Shown here in pieces: positions 34,954 to 46,143 of a stretch of 64,000 bases of DNA (position 1 is the stretch's first letter; every line of letters begins with the position of its first letter). The translations under genes were made by a program, and so were the position numbers. Source of the DNA: Stappia sp. 28M-7 (GTDB taxonomy: Bacteria; Pseudomonadota; Alphaproteobacteria; Rhizobiales; Stappiaceae); assembly GCF_014252955.1 (NCBI RefSeq), contig NZ_JACMIA010000001.1, forward strand, positions 2,564,258 to 2,628,257. Reading direction: 5' to 3'. Under the pieces are notes generated by a model that did not search any database, had not been told where the DNA came from, and saw only the letters and a list, made by a program, of their open reading frames with translations.

Positions 34954-37002
34954 ATGATGCCCAGAAGCTCCCGATACACCACCACGGCAGGCGCCCTCCT
35001 CGTCACACTCGCCCTTGCCAATCCAGCAACCGCGAACCCCGCGCTTGATGCCGCCGATGCCTTCCTCAAGTGGGCGAAGGACCACGGCGCAACCATCGCC
35101 GAATACGGCAGCGTCACCGAGACCGGCACCGGCGATGCCATCGTGCGCGACGCCAAGTTCGGCTGGGACCTTGCCTTCAGCTTCGGCGGCGCTGATGTCG
35201 ATCTCGACATCCGCATCAACAGCCCCGAGACCCGCCTGATCGGCGTCACAAGGACCGACAAGGGCTACCATCTCGAGCGCTACGAACAGCCCGGAGCACA
35301 CGAGTTCGCGTTTTCCGGCGGCGTGACCGAGGACGGCACCCGCAACGCCTTCGACATCACCGTCGTTCAGTACGACCTCGTCGCGGAGGACTATCTGCAG
35401 GTGCCGTTCGTTGCGCCGGAGGATCCCGAGCGTCCGGTTTCCCGCTTCCTGCCCGCCATCGTCGCAGGCCTCGACACCAAGCTCGGCAAGATGTCGGTCC
35501 GCCGCATGGAATCGACCTCGAAGATGCCCGACGGCACGTCGGGCAAGCAGTCCTACGAGGGAATGACCATCACCGGCTTCGCCAATGGTCGGATCGAGGA
35601 ACAGCGGATCGAAAAGACCGTCTCGGAGACCACCATCAAGACGGAGCCCGACGCGACGGCCGAAACGATCGCAATGCGCGAGGAGACCGGCCCGCAGGTT
35701 GTCACTGGCACCGACGTCAAGCCGCTCCTGCGTGTGTTCGGCGTGCTTCCTGCCGACCGGCTGACCGGCGACGAGATCATCGCCAGCGCCTCAGTCGACG
35801 GCATGAGCTTCTCGTTCGCCGAAGGATCCGCGGCCATCAACAGCCTGACGATGACGGGCCTGCGCGTCGATCCGCAGGCCCCGGCCTTCGACGTCGCTTC
35901 CATCGGCGACCTGGCAGTCCTCGGCAAGCTGCCGGAGGACGAGGCATCCCTGACTGACTTGGGAGGTCAGGCGGCCGATGCGCTGGGAGCCATCTCGCTC
36001 GACAGCTTCGACCTTTCCGCGCTGGCCATCACCTCGCCGGTTGTCAACGGCGCCATCGGCAACATCCAGGCCAAGGACGCCTCCTACCGCGGCTTCAGCG
36101 ACTTCTCCATGAGCGACCTGTCGATCACGGCGGAGGAGAACAACACGGCCGTTGACGCGAAGCTGTTCCGCATGAGCGAGCTGCGGTTGGCCTCACTGTC
36201 GCGCTACCTCGACTTCTTCGTCGCCTCAAGCAACGGCGATCCGTCGCTTCCGGCAATCCTGTCGGTGGTTCCCACGCTCGGACTGCTGGAGTTGGAAGGG
36301 ATCAAGGTCGCGTCCGACGACCTGCCCGCTCCCGTCTCCATCGACAGCTATCGCCTCACCATGAGCGACTTCATCAACCCGATCCCGACCCGGATCGAGG
36401 CCGTGACGAAGAACGCGTCCTTCCCCATCTCGCTGATCGAGGAAGATGATGCACGCGCCCTGTTTGAGGAGCTGGGTCTCGATGTCGTCAAATATTCGGA
36501 CGAGACACGGATGAGCTGGGATGCCGACACCCAGACGCTCAGCATTGATCCCCTTGCCTTCACCATCGAGGGCGGCGGATCCATGGACCTGAGACTGGAG
36601 ATCGGCGGCGTGCCTCGCGTGGTGTTCGAGAACCCCGAGCAGGCGCAGATGGTCTTGGCCACCGCCACGGTGAACAAGGCGAGCCTGACGGTGCGCGATG
36701 CCCGCCTCATCTCCGCATTCATCGACCAGCAGGCGAAGCCCGCCGGCCTGTCTCCCGAAACGCTGGCACTCGGCCTTGCCGACCAGGCGGCGAACGAACT
36801 CGGCCCGCTCAAGGACACGCCCTTCGGCCAGAGCCTGCATGGCGCGCTGAAGAGCTTCCTGGTGTCGCCGGATGAGCTGGTGATCACCATCGAGCCCGAG
36901 ACGCCGGTCCCCGCGATGCAGATCATGGGCGTTCTGGCCACCGCGCCGGACACCCTGCCGCAACTGCTCAACGCAACCGTGGCAGCGAACCCCGGCCGCT
37001 GA
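34954..37002 (+). CDS. large exported protein of unknown family, tandem copy 2
   Basis: 682 residues with a signal peptide (MMPRSSRYTTTAGALLVTLALANPATANP). The N-terminal segment AADAFLKWAKDHGATIAEYGSVTETG parallels copy 1 (VADTFFEIFEAGKATVTGYDSVEENG), and both end with a LP-x-LL/IL-N/GxTVxAN motif, so the genes are diverged duplicates. It is longer by nearly 300 residues in the middle, with more alternating Val/Ile/Thr strands. No cysteines, catalytic motif or membrane helix is evident. A strong terminator closes the pair. Confidence 0.8.
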   Translation: MMPRSSRYTTTAGALLVTLALANPATANPALDAADAFLKWAKDHGATIAEYGSVTETGTGDAIVRDAKFGWDLAFSFGGADVDLDIRINSPETRLIGVTRTDKGYHLERYEQPGAHEFAFSGGVTEDGTRNAFDITVVQYDLVAEDYLQVPFVAPEDPERPVSRFLPAIVAGLDTKLGKMSVRRMESTSKMPDGTSGKQSYEGMTITGFANGRIEEQRIEKTVSETTIKTEPDATAETIAMREETGPQVVTGTDVKPLLRVFGVLPADRLTGDEIIASASVDGMSFSFAEGSAAINSLTMTGLRVDPQAPAFDVASIGDLAVLGKLPEDEASLTDLGGQAADALGAISLDSFDLSALAITSPVVNGAIGNIQAKDASYRGFSDFSMSDLSITAEENNTAVDAKLFRMSELRLASLSRYLDFFVASSNGDPSLPAILSVVPTLGLLELEGIKVASDDLPAPVSIDSYRLTMSDFINPIPTRIEAVTKNASFPISLIEEDDARALFEELGLDVVKYSDETRMSWDADTQTLSIDPLAFTIEGGGSMDLRLEIGGVPRVVFENPEQAQMVLATATVNKASLTVRDARLISAFIDQQAKPAGLSPETLALGLADQAANELGPLKDTPFGQSLHGALKSFLVSPDELVITIEPETPVPAMQIMGVLATAPDTLPQLLNATVAANPGR

Positions 37003-37026
37003 CCGGATCGACCCGGCTGCAAAAAG

Positions 37027-37060
37027 AAACCCCGCCGCAGGGCCCTGCGGCGGGGTTTTT
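37027..37060. terminator. strong bidirectional terminator
   Basis: Perfect 15-bp inverted repeat (37027-37041 with 37044-37058), GC-rich, with A-rich sequence before and TTTTT after. It ends the tandem exported-protein genes on plus and the ABC exporter on minus. Confidence 0.9.
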
Positions 37061-37113
37061 CATGTCCAGCGAAGGAGATCGCTGAGCCCTCGGAGGCGTC
37101 CAAGGAAGAGTGA

Positions 37114-38898
37114 TCAGTCGCTCGACCCGCCCTCGGAGAACTGCAGGTCGCAAAGCCGCTTGTAGAGCCCCCCGCGGGCGAAGAGCTCCCGGTGGGTGCC
37201 GCTCTCGATGGCGCGGCCGCGATCCATCACGACGATCTGGTTCGCCTCGCGCACGGTTGCAAGGCGATGGGCGATGACGAGCGTGGTGCGGCCCTTCATC
37301 AGCCGCGACAGGGCTTCCTGGATCTTGGCCTCGCTCTCGGAATCGAGCGCGGAGGTCGCCTCGTCGAGCAACAGGATCGGTGCATCGCGCAGGATGGCAC
37401 GGGCGATTGCCACGCGCTGGCGCTGGCCGCCGGACAGCCGGCCGCCGCCCTCGCCCACCCTCGTGTCGTAGCCCTGGTCCAGGGCGAGGATGAACTCCTC
37501 CGCATTGGCCTCGCGCGCTGCCTGGCGAACGGCCTCTTCGCTCGCGCCTGGGCGCCCGAGCAAGATGTTGTCGCGCACACTGAGGTCGAACAGGAACGTG
37601 TCCTGGGAGACCAGCGCGATCTTCGCCCGCAAGGCGGCAAGACCCACCTCGCGGATGTCCGTACCGTCGATCAGCACCCGCCCGGCATCCGGGTCATAGA
37701 AGCGCTCGAGAAGCGAGAAGACGGTGGACTTTCCCGCCCCCGAGGGGCCGACAAGCGCTGTCACCTCGCCGGGGCGGGCGTCGAGTGAGAGATGGTCGAG
37801 CGCCGGAGCCTCGCCATAGCGGAACACGACATCCTCGAGGGTGACGCGGCCCGCGCTCAGCGGCAAGGGCGCGCCGGGAACGAGATCGTGCTCGCCGGAG
37901 TCGCGGTCGAGCACCTCGTACATCAGCCGCACACCGACCAGATGGGCGGAGAGATTGACGTTGAGACGTGCAAGCCGCCGCGCCGGATCATAGGCCAGCA
38001 GCAGCGCCGCGATGAAGGACACGAAGGACCCCGGATCGCTGCCGAGCTCGATGACGGAGTAACCGCCATAGAGGATCACCAGGGCGATGGCGATGCCACC
38101 GAGCGTCTCCATCACCGGTGAGGTGCGGGCCGAAAGGCGGGTGATCTTGTTCGCCTGCAGCTCGACATCGATCACCGCCCGGCCCATCTCGTCGCGCAGT
38201 CGCTCCTCGACCGCGAAGGCCTTGACGATGCGGATGCCGGAAATCGTCTCCTGGGAGATCGACAGGATGCGCGAGAGCGAAACGAACTGGGACTTCGCGA
38301 CGCGCCGGACGCGGCGCACAAGCTTGCTCACCACGAATATCGCCGGCGGCGCGATGAACAGGGCGATGAGGCTCATCAACGGATCCTGCACCACCATGAC
38401 GCCCACGAGCGCAATCACCGAGAGCAGGTCGCGGCCAAGCGCCGTGACGACGAGATCGAGGGCAGCACGCGCGGCATTCGCGTTGTGCGACAGGCGCGTG
38501 CCCAGGTCGCCGATGCCAGAGCTTTCGAAGAAGGCGACATCCTGTCGCGTGATGGCGTTGAACAGCCGCTTCTGGATCGACGCCACGATGGCGTTGCCGA
38601 TGCGCCCCAGAATGACGAGCTGACCGTAGGCGGCCGCCCCCTTGATCAGGAACACCACGAACACGAAGGCGGCGATGGCGATCACCATCGCCCCGTCACG
38701 CGCTACGAAGATCTCGTTGATGATGTCCTTGAGGATCCAGGCGCTTGCCGCCGTCGTGGCGGCGACAAGGCCCATGCACAGGAAGGCCAGCGCGTAAGGC
38801 AGCACGAAGGCCCGCGCATTCTCGCTGACCAGCCGGCGAATGAGCGCAGGCGCCCCGTCGGCATCGGCAAAGAGCCAGGCTTCCAGACGCTTGCGCAA
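37114..38898 (-). CDS. ABC exporter, fused permease and ATPase (MsbA/LmrA-like)
   Basis: 594 residues. About six membrane helices in the first 330 residues, then an ATPase domain with Walker A (GPSGAGKST), Q-loop (SQDTFLFD), signature (LSGGQRQR), Walker B (ILLLDEATSALDSE) and switch His (VIAHRLATV). It pumps lipid, drug or peptide substrates out of the cytoplasm as a homodimer; the substrate is not predictable. The start codon is TTG at 38898, since an in-frame TGA lies just upstream and GGAG is 9 bases before it. The gene begins 34 bases after the aspS stop, so both are probably one transcript. Confidence 0.9.
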   Translation of the reverse strand: MRKRLEAWLFADADGAPALIRRLVSENARAFVLPYALAFLCMGLVAATTAASAWILKDIINEIFVARDGAMVIAIAAFVFVVFLIKGAAAYGQLVILGRIGNAIVASIQKRLFNAITRQDVAFFESSGIGDLGTRLSHNANAARAALDLVVTALGRDLLSVIALVGVMVVQDPLMSLIALFIAPPAIFVVSKLVRRVRRVAKSQFVSLSRILSISQETISGIRIVKAFAVEERLRDEMGRAVIDVELQANKITRLSARTSPVMETLGGIAIALVILYGGYSVIELGSDPGSFVSFIAALLLAYDPARRLARLNVNLSAHLVGVRLMYEVLDRDSGEHDLVPGAPLPLSAGRVTLEDVVFRYGEAPALDHLSLDARPGEVTALVGPSGAGKSTVFSLLERFYDPDAGRVLIDGTDIREVGLAALRAKIALVSQDTFLFDLSVRDNILLGRPGASEEAVRQAAREANAEEFILALDQGYDTRVGEGGGRLSGGQRQRVAIARAILRDAPILLLDEATSALDSESEAKIQEALSRLMKGRTTLVIAHRLATVREANQIVVMDRGRAIESGTHRELFARGGLYKRLCDLQFSEGGSSD

Positions 38899-38932
38899 GA
38901 GATGTCACTCCACCGCGGCGCGAGCCCGCGGA

Positions 38933-40717
38933 TCAGCCCTTTTCGGGCAGGTTGAGCCGGATGTGCAGCTCGCGCAACTGCTTCGGATACACGTCGGACG
39001 GTGCTCCCATCAGGAGGTCCTGCGCCTGCTGGTTCATCGGGAACAGGCTGACGTCGCGCACGTTCTTCGCCCCGACCAGCAGCATGACGATGCGGTCGAC
39101 GCCGGCGGCCATGCCACCATGCGGCGGCGCGCCGTACTGGAACGCGCGGTAGAGGCCGCCGAAGCGCTCCTCCACGTCGCTCTTCGACAGGCCGACCTTC
39201 TCGAACGCCTTGACCATCAGCTCGGGCGACTGGTTACGGATCGAGCCGGAGGCGATCTCGTAGCCGTTGCAGACGAGGTCGTACTGGAACGCCTTGATAT
39301 CCAGCGGGTCCATGTTCTCCAGCGCGTCCAGGCCGCCCTGCGGCATGGAGAACGGGTTGTGCGCGAACTCGACCTTCTTCTCTTCCTCGTCCCACTCGAA
39401 GAACGGGAAGTCGACGATCCAGGCCAGCGCGAAGCGGTCGCGGTCGACGAGGTCGAGCTCCTCGCCGACGCGGGTACGCGCCTTGCCGGCGAAGTCGGAG
39501 AACTTCTTCGGATCACCCGCCACGAAGAACGCGGCATCGCCCGCCTTCAGGCCGAGCTGCGTGCGGATCGCCTCGGTGCGCTCCTCGCCGATGTTCTTGG
39601 CGAGCGGGCCGGCGCCCTCCAGGGCCCCGCCCTCTTCGCGCCAGAAGATGTAGCCGAGGCCCGGCTGCCCCTCGCCCTGCGCCCAGGAGTTCATCCGGTC
39701 GCAGAAGGCACGGCTGCCGCCGGTCGGAGCCGGGATCGCCCACACGGCGTTCTTCGGGTCTTCGAGCAGGCGCGCGAAGATCTTGAAACCCGAGCCGGCG
39801 AAGTGCGTGCCGACATCCTGCATCTCGATCGGGTTGCGCAGGTCCGGCTTGTCCGAACCGTACTTGGCGATCGCGTCCGCATACGGAATGCGCGGGAAGG
39901 TGCCGGTGACCGGCTTGCCCTTCGCGAACTCCTCGAAGATGCCGCGCATGATCGGCTCCATCGTGGAGAACACGTCCTCCTGCTCGACGAAGCTCATTTC
40001 CAGGTCGAGCTGGTAGAACTCGCCCGGCAGGCGGTCGGCGCGCGGGTCCTCGTCGCGGAAGCACGGCGCGATCTGGAAATAGCGGTCGAAGCCGGAGACC
40101 ATCAACAGCTGCTTGAACTGCTGCGGGGCCTGCGGCAGCGCGTAGAACTTGCCCGGATGCAGCCGCGAGGGCACCAGGAAGTCGCGCGCGCCTTCCGGCG
40201 AGGAGGCCGTCAGGATCGGCGTCTGGAACTCGGTGAAGCCCGCCGATCCCATGCGCTGGCGCATCGAACCGATGATGCGCGTGCGCGTCATGATGTTCTC
40301 GTGCAGCGTCTCGCGGCGCAGGTCGAGGAAGCGGTAGGTCAGGCGGATGTCTTCGGGATAGTCCGGCTCGTTGAAGACCGGCAGCGGCAGCTCACGCGCC
40401 GCGCCAAGGACTTCCAGATCGCGGATGAAGATCTCGATCGCGCCGGTCGGCAGCGTCTCGTTGACCGTCTCGGGCGTGCGCATCTTCACGTTGCCGTCGA
40501 TGCGGATGCACCATTCGGCGCGAACGGTCTCGGCGAGCTTGAAGGCGGGCGAATCGGGATCGACCACGCACTGGGTCATGCCGTAGTGGTCGCGCAGGTC
40601 GATGAAGAGCAGACCGCCGTGATCGCGCACGCGGTGCACCCAGCCCGACAGGCGCGCCGTGGCGCCGACATGGGTTTCGCGCAGTTCCCCGCACGTGTGA
40701 CTGCGATAGCGATGCAT
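38933..40717 (-). CDS. aspS: aspartate--tRNA ligase (probably non-discriminating Asp/Asn type)
   Basis: 594 residues from ATG 40717, with GAGGA upstream. The N-terminal OB fold ([32 protein letters not shown]) binds the anticodon. The class II catalytic core has motif 2 ([30 protein letters not shown]) and motif 3 ([14 protein letters not shown]), with the bacterial GAD insertion around residues 300-420. It charges tRNA with aspartate. Alphaproteobacteria usually lack AsnRS and use this enzyme with GatCAB for Asn-tRNA; that is general knowledge, not read here. The longer frame to 40864 has no support. Confidence 0.97.
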   Translation of the reverse strand: MHRYRSHTCGELRETHVGATARLSGWVHRVRDHGGLLFIDLRDHYGMTQCVVDPDSPAFKLAETVRAEWCIRIDGNVKMRTPETVNETLPTGAIEIFIRDLEVLGAARELPLPVFNEPDYPEDIRLTYRFLDLRRETLHENIMTRTRIIGSMRQRMGSAGFTEFQTPILTASSPEGARDFLVPSRLHPGKFYALPQAPQQFKQLLMVSGFDRYFQIAPCFRDEDPRADRLPGEFYQLDLEMSFVEQEDVFSTMEPIMRGIFEEFAKGKPVTGTFPRIPYADAIAKYGSDKPDLRNPIEMQDVGTHFAGSGFKIFARLLEDPKNAVWAIPAPTGGSRAFCDRMNSWAQGEGQPGLGYIFWREEGGALEGAGPLAKNIGEERTEAIRTQLGLKAGDAAFFVAGDPKKFSDFAGKARTRVGEELDLVDRDRFALAWIVDFPFFEWDEEEKKVEFAHNPFSMPQGGLDALENMDPLDIKAFQYDLVCNGYEIASGSIRNQSPELMVKAFEKVGLSKSDVEERFGGLYRAFQYGAPPHGGMAAGVDRIVMLLVGAKNVRDVSLFPMNQQAQDLLMGAPSDVYPKQLRELHIRLNLPEKG

Positions 40718-40938
40718 GTGGTCCTCGATGGCCCGAAGTTTGAAAAAAGTGGCGGCACACAAGGCGAAGCCGGTGCCGGCCGGCGCGATTGCGCGCCCGT
40801 GCAAAAGCCATGGGATGACGACAAAGTCAAGGCGGCGGGCCGGCTTGCGCCCCCTGTTCGCCAATCGAACGGACAGGCGATAACAAGGCGGTTTCGTGGC
40901 GACAAGCGGGCAAGCATCCGCTATATCTCGCGATTACT

Positions 40939-42186
40939 ATGCACATCATTTCAAGCACCAAAGAACTGGCCGACGTGTGTCGGCGCCTCGCGCAACACGA
41001 TTTCGTCGCTGTCGACACAGAGTTCCTGCGCGAAACGACCTTCTGGCCGAAGCTCTGCGTCATCCAGATGGCGAGCGTCGAGGACGCGGTTATCGTCGAT
41101 GCGCTGGCCGACGGGCTCGACCTCGCGCCATTTTTCGAGTTGATGCGCGACGAGAGCGTCGTGAAGGTGTTCCATGCCGCAAGGCAGGACATCGAGATCG
41201 TCTATCACCTCGGCGGGTTCATCCCGCATCCGGTGTTCGACACCCAGGTCGCGGCAATGGTCTGCGGCTTCGGCGATTCGATTTCTTACGACCAGTTGGT
41301 CCATCGCATCACTGCTGTGCGGATCGACAAGTCGTCTCGCTTCACCGACTGGTCCCGCCGGCCGCTGAGCGACAAGCAGCTCGACTATGCGCTGGCCGAT
41401 GTGACGCACCTGCGTGACGTCTACCATTTCCTGAAGGCGAACCTCGCCGAACAGGGGCGCAGCCACTGGGTCGGCGACGAGATGGAGATTCTTACCTCCG
41501 AGAGCACCTATCGCACCGATCCGGAAAATGCGTGGAAGCGGCTGAAGCTGCGGGTGCGCAAGCCGATCGAGTTCGCGGTGCTGCAGGAGGTCGCCGCCTG
41601 GCGCGAGCGCGAGGCGCACGAGCGCGACGTTCCGCGCAACCGCATCCTCAAGGACGACGCGATCTACGAGATCGCCGCCCAGCAACCGACCAACACTCAA
41701 GCGCTCGCCGCCCTGCGCACCATTCCGCGCGGCTTCGAGCGCTCGCGTACCGCCGAGGAGATCCTGGGCGCGGTCAAGCGGGCGATGGCGATCCCCAAGG
41801 ACAAGCTTCCCTCGGTGCCCAAGGGCCGCGCCGCGCCAGATGGGTCCGCGGCAGCCGTAGACCTTCTGAAGGTCCTGCTCAAGCTGGTCAGCGAAGCCAA
41901 CGGCGTTGCCGCCAAGGTCATTGCGACCATGGAGGATCTCGAGAAGATCGCAGCCAGCGACGATGCCGATGTCGACGCGCTGAAGGGCTGGCGGATGGAG
42001 CTGTTCGGCGAGGCGGCCTTGAAGCTGAAGCGTGGCGAGATCGCCCTCGCCTTCAACGGCAAGCGGATCGTCTCAGTGGAGCAGAGCGAGCCGGTTCTGG
42101 CCCCCAAGCCCGAGCCTTCCAAGCGCCGCCGCAACCGGCAGAAGTCGGAAGCCGATGCAGACGCGGACGCGGACGCCGCCGAGTAA
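40939..42186 (+). CDS. rnd: ribonuclease D
   Basis: 415 residues. The DEDDy exonuclease domain is complete: [11 protein letters not shown] (Exo I), [11 protein letters not shown] (Exo II) and the [11 protein letters not shown] Exo III segment with Tyr. An HRDC domain follows (about 210-290, [33 protein letters not shown]). It trims 3' ends of tRNA precursors. The C-terminal tail is highly charged (RRRNRQK, then acidic DADADADA). Divergent from aspS across 221 bases. It ends in a terminator at 42215-42253. Confidence 0.93.
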   Translation: MHIISSTKELADVCRRLAQHDFVAVDTEFLRETTFWPKLCVIQMASVEDAVIVDALADGLDLAPFFELMRDESVVKVFHAARQDIEIVYHLGGFIPHPVFDTQVAAMVCGFGDSISYDQLVHRITAVRIDKSSRFTDWSRRPLSDKQLDYALADVTHLRDVYHFLKANLAEQGRSHWVGDEMEILTSESTYRTDPENAWKRLKLRVRKPIEFAVLQEVAAWREREAHERDVPRNRILKDDAIYEIAAQQPTNTQALAALRTIPRGFERSRTAEEILGAVKRAMAIPKDKLPSVPKGRAAPDGSAAAVDLLKVLLKLVSEANGVAAKVIATMEDLEKIAASDDADVDALKGWRMELFGEAALKLKRGEIALAFNGKRIVSVEQSEPVLAPKPEPSKRRRNRQKSEADADADADAAE

Positions 42187-42214
42187 GCCGGCAGCCGCAC
42201 CGACGATGACGGAT

Positions 42215-42253
42215 AAGCAAATGGGCAGGTTTTCCCTGCCCGTTTGCTTTTCT
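42215..42253 (+). terminator. Rho-independent terminator after rnd
   Basis: A 15-bp stem (42215-42229 with 42236-42250) with one U-G wobble, a 6-nt loop, and a TTTTCT tail. Confidence 0.85.
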
Positions 42254-42285
42254 ATCGCTCGGTAACGAATGGCGGCAAGAGGCCG

Positions 42286-43812
42286 TCAGGGTTCGATCAC
42301 GACCCGCGCCTTCAGGCCCAGCAGGCGGGCGAACTGGGTGAGCCGCTTGTTCAGCCGCTCCCCTTCCAGCGCAACAAGCTCGCCGCGCAGCGTCAGCACA
42401 ACCTCGCCATTGTCCACGGAAACCGGAACCTGGGGCAGAATGCCGGCGACGGAAGCGCTGAGCACCGATGCCACCCGCAGCGTGCCGCCCAGAATGCGGG
42501 CCCGGTCCTTCAGGCGTGTATGGGCAAGCTCGCGAATGCGCGGCCCCAGCGCGTCCTCCACCAGCCCCTGATGGCGGTAGAAGACCGACAGGGCGAGATA
42601 GGCGCGGCCCGCATGGTCGATGCCCACGAAGCCGGCGTTCGAAATAATGTTGAGGCTCTGCTCGCCGCGATAGTCGGGATGAGCGCGCCAGCCGATATCC
42701 GACAGCAGGCAGCCGGCCGCCCGCAGCCGCACCTCGTATTCAGTCTCGTCGATGCCCACGGCCGGAAACAGGCGGTCGGTCCATTCGACCAGCTCCTCGC
42801 CATAGGCGGGCGAGCGAGAGCGTAGCTGCGACAGTTCCCGCGCCGCCTCCACCAGCGGATCCTGCCGGCGCAGATCGTCCGGAAGCAGGTCGAACAGCAG
42901 CCCTTCTCGAAGGCCGAGCGCGGACATCACTACCTTGGACGCCTTGGAGCGCCGCAACACCTTCTCCATCACCGCCGCACCGAACGGCAGCAGCGGACGA
43001 CGGGCACGCGATACGACCTCGATCATGTCGAGGCTTTCCGGATCGCGCCGGGCAACCAGCTGGCAGAACTCGATCGCCTCCTCCGCCGGGATGGCATAGT
43101 CGTGCATCACATGCAGCGGATAGCCATCCTGGTGCAGATGCAGCCGGGCCAGCGAGCGCCACGTGCCGCCGACCGCATAGAAGGGTTTACCGGCGCCGAT
43201 GGGCAGCCATTCGACATCCCCGAGGGCCTGCTCCGCGATCTTCTGCGCCTTGGCAATCTTCCCGTCCGCATCTTCCTGCAGGCGGATGCCACCAAGCGGC
43301 AGGGTCTGGCCGCGGCCGATCTCGTCATGCTTGATCTCGACGAGCTCGAGACTGCCGCCGCCGAGGTCGCCGACGATGCCGTCCGGCCGCCAGATGCCGG
43401 ACACGACGCCATTGGCGGCAAGACGTGCCTCGTCTCGGCCCGACAGCAGCCGCACCGGCGTCCGGCAGATTTCCTCCACGGAGATGAGGAATTGCTCGCC
43501 GTTGGCGGCATCGCGGGTCGCCGCGGTGGCAAGGATGTGCAGATCGGAAACGCCGATCTGATCGCACAGGCGGCGAAACCGCACCAATGCCCGGCGCGCC
43601 TGGTCCGTCGCCTCGTCCGACAGACGGCCTGTCGCACCGACACCGCGTCCGAGACCGGCAAGCACCTTTTCGTTGAACAGCACCGTCGGGGTGCGTGCGT
43701 GTCTTTCGTAGACGACGAGGCGGATCGAGTTCGATCCGATATCGATCACGGCAATCGGTCCGCTGCCGTTGAGACGGCCGCGGACCAGTTCATGCTTTGG
43801 GCTGTCAGCCAC
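42286..43812 (-). CDS. ppx: exopolyphosphatase / Ppx-GppA family phosphatase
   Basis: 508 residues from GTG 43812, which fits GAGGA just upstream and overlaps the ppk1 stop by 8 bases; a TTG at 43830 is the alternative. The ASKHA phosphatase signatures are [16 protein letters not shown] (about 20-35) and [14 protein letters not shown] (about 145-158). A C-terminal HD-like region ([15 protein letters not shown]) follows. It removes terminal phosphate from polyphosphate, or hydrolyses pppGpp, opposing the polyphosphate kinase encoded directly upstream in the same transcript. Confidence 0.93.
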   Translation of the reverse strand: MADSPKHELVRGRLNGSGPIAVIDIGSNSIRLVVYERHARTPTVLFNEKVLAGLGRGVGATGRLSDEATDQARRALVRFRRLCDQIGVSDLHILATAATRDAANGEQFLISVEEICRTPVRLLSGRDEARLAANGVVSGIWRPDGIVGDLGGGSLELVEIKHDEIGRGQTLPLGGIRLQEDADGKIAKAQKIAEQALGDVEWLPIGAGKPFYAVGGTWRSLARLHLHQDGYPLHVMHDYAIPAEEAIEFCQLVARRDPESLDMIEVVSRARRPLLPFGAAVMEKVLRRSKASKVVMSALGLREGLLFDLLPDDLRRQDPLVEAARELSQLRSRSPAYGEELVEWTDRLFPAVGIDETEYEVRLRAAGCLLSDIGWRAHPDYRGEQSLNIISNAGFVGIDHAGRAYLALSVFYRHQGLVEDALGPRIRELAHTRLKDRARILGGTLRVASVLSASVAGILPQVPVSVDNGEVVLTLRGELVALEGERLNKRLTQFARLLGLKARVVIEP

Positions 43813-46024
43813 GCTTCCTCGGCTCCGCAAACGGTTTCGGACTATGGCTGCGCAGCGACTTGCCGCGGCCGGAGAGCGACGGGTTGGTCATGAAGTACTG
43901 ATGGGCGTTGAAGGGCTTCTCGCCCCTGCCGAGGCGCACGCGCTCGTGACCGCCATCAGGGAGCAGTCGCCAGCTCTGCTGGTTGTCCTTCAGATTGGCG
44001 ACCATGATCTGATCGAGCACCTGTTCGTGCACCGTCGGGGTGATGAGCGGCGTCAGCGTCTCCACCCGCCGGTCGATGTTGCGCGGCATCAGGTCCGCGG
44101 AGCCGATATAGACGACCGCATTCGGCGAGGGAAGCCCGTGACCGTTGCCGAAGCAGAAGATCCGGCTGTGCTCCAGGAAGCGGCCGACAATGGACTTGGC
44201 CCGGATGTTTTCCGAGAGCTCCGGAATGCCCGGCCGCAGGCAGCAGATGCCGCGGATCACCAGGTCGATCTGCACGCCGGCCTGGCTCGCCTTGTACAGC
44301 GCGTCGATGATGCCGGGATCGACCAGCGAGTTCATCTTCATCCAGATCTGCGCCGGACGCCCCGCCCGCGCATGTTCGGCCTCTGCCGCGATCAGCCGGG
44401 TGATGCCGTCGCGCAGCGTTACCGGCGACACCATCATGTGTTCCAGCTCGACCGGCTCGGCATAACCGGTGATGAAGTTGAAGATCTTGGCGACCTCCCG
44501 TCCGATGCGCGGATCGGCGGTGAAATAGGACAGGTCCGTATAGATGCGCGCGGTGATCGGGTGATAATTGCCGGTGCCAAGGTGGCAGTAGGTCCGCAAC
44601 TCGCCATGCTCGCGGCGAACCACCATCGACAGCTTGGCGTGGGTCTTCAACTCCAGGAAGCCGAAGACCACCTGCACACCGGCCCGCTCCAGATCGCGCG
44701 CCCAGCGGATATTGGCCTCCTCATCGAAGCGCGCCTTCAGCTCGACCAGCGCCGTCACCGACTTGCCGGCCTCCGCCGCCTCGACCAATGCCTTGACGAT
44801 GGGCGAGTTGCTGGAAGTCCGGTAGAGCGTCTGCTTGATCGCCACCACATCCGGATCCTGGGCCGCCTGACGCAGGAACTGCACCACCACATCGAAGGAT
44901 TCGTAAGGGTGGTGGACGATGATGTCCTTCTGCTGGATCGCCGCGAAGCAATCGCCGCCATGCTCGCGAATGCGCTCTGGGAAGCGCGGGGCGAACGGCT
45001 CGAACTTCAGGTCGTCGCGGTCGATGGAGACGAGCTGCGAAAGGTTGTTCAGCGCCAGCAGGCCGTCGACCAGGAACACTTCGTCCGTGGTAGCGCCGAG
45101 CGCCTCGGCAACGAAATCACGCAGCGACTGCGGCGTCGTCTCCTCGATCTCCAGCCGGATGACCGAACCGCGGCGGCGACGCTTCAGCGCGCTTTCGAAC
45201 AGGCGCACCAGGTCCTCCGCCTCTTCCTCGATCTCCAGATCGGAATCGCGGATCACCCGGAACGCGCCCTTGCCGCGGATCTGATAGCCGGGGAAAAGCC
45301 GGGTGATGAACAGGCCGAGCGCATTTTCGATGGTGATATAGCGCTCGCCCTCCTCGGTCTCGCTCGCCGGCAGGCGCACGAAACGGTCGAGCTGGGCGGG
45401 AATGCGCAGCAGGGCCGTCATGCCGCGCCCGCCCTTTTCCGGCGCCAGTTCGAGCACCAGCGAAAAGCCGAGATTGGCGATGAAGGGAAACGGATGCGCC
45501 GGATCGATGGCCAGCGGCGTCAACACCGGAAAGATATGTGCGAGGAAATAATCTTCCAGCCACTGAAGGTCCTGCGGGCTGAGGTCCGGCCCGTCGACGA
45601 TGGCGATACGGTCGGCGGCCAGCAGCCTGCGCATTTCGCGCCAAACGCTCTGCTGCTCGTGCTGCAGCGACAGGACCGCGGCCGACACCCGCTCCAGCTG
45701 CTCTGAAGGCGTCAGGCCGTCGATGGAGCGGGTCGAGACGCCTTCGCGCTGCTGGGCGCGCAGGCCGGCGACACGCACCATGAAGAACTCGTCGAGATTG
45801 TTGGCCGAGATCGACAGGAAGCGCAGCCGCTCCAGCAACGGGTGGGAGGTGTTTTCCGCCTCCTCCAGCACCCGGCGATTGAACTGGAGCCAGGAGACCT
45901 CGCGATTGATGAACCGGCTGGGATGATCGGCCAGCGCCTCGGCAGCATCCGAAACCGGCTTGCCCGGCCGAACCTCTGCAGGAGCTGCCTCCGCATCCCT
46001 CGGGTTCACGCTGATCTCGTTCAT
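43805..46024 (-). CDS. ppk1: polyphosphate kinase 1
   Basis: 739 residues. The N-terminal helical domain ([52 protein letters not shown]) and the two phospholipase-D-like catalytic domains are complete, with the histidine of the phospho-enzyme region in [30 protein letters not shown] (about 430-462). It builds polyphosphate from ATP reversibly. It forms an operon with ppx downstream (8-base overlap). The gap to hdaA upstream is 119 bases. Confidence 0.97.
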   Translation of the reverse strand: MNEISVNPRDAEAAPAEVRPGKPVSDAAEALADHPSRFINREVSWLQFNRRVLEEAENTSHPLLERLRFLSISANNLDEFFMVRVAGLRAQQREGVSTRSIDGLTPSEQLERVSAAVLSLQHEQQSVWREMRRLLAADRIAIVDGPDLSPQDLQWLEDYFLAHIFPVLTPLAIDPAHPFPFIANLGFSLVLELAPEKGGRGMTALLRIPAQLDRFVRLPASETEEGERYITIENALGLFITRLFPGYQIRGKGAFRVIRDSDLEIEEEAEDLVRLFESALKRRRRGSVIRLEIEETTPQSLRDFVAEALGATTDEVFLVDGLLALNNLSQLVSIDRDDLKFEPFAPRFPERIREHGGDCFAAIQQKDIIVHHPYESFDVVVQFLRQAAQDPDVVAIKQTLYRTSSNSPIVKALVEAAEAGKSVTALVELKARFDEEANIRWARDLERAGVQVVFGFLELKTHAKLSMVVRREHGELRTYCHLGTGNYHPITARIYTDLSYFTADPRIGREVAKIFNFITGYAEPVELEHMMVSPVTLRDGITRLIAAEAEHARAGRPAQIWMKMNSLVDPGIIDALYKASQAGVQIDLVIRGICCLRPGIPELSENIRAKSIVGRFLEHSRIFCFGNGHGLPSPNAVVYIGSADLMPRNIDRRVETLTPLITPTVHEQVLDQIMVANLKDNQQSWRLLPDGGHERVRLGRGEKPFNAHQYFMTNPSLSGRGKSLRSHSPKPFAEPRKRG

Positions 46025-46143
46025 GTCTGCCTCCTGCGGACCGGCCCGGGCCGGTCATCCGTGGTCACCGTCGAACGGGACCATAGCGGATTGATTTGAC
46101 GGATTTACATCACCCGGCAAATTGCTTGCCCCGGCGACAGCTG

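Noticed and set aside
40853-40877. Inverted repeat GTTCG-N5-CGAAC between aspS and rnd as a LexA box
   Set aside because: Alphaproteobacterial LexA sites are direct repeats GTTC-N7-GTTC. Orientation does not fit, and neither gene is a usual SOS member.
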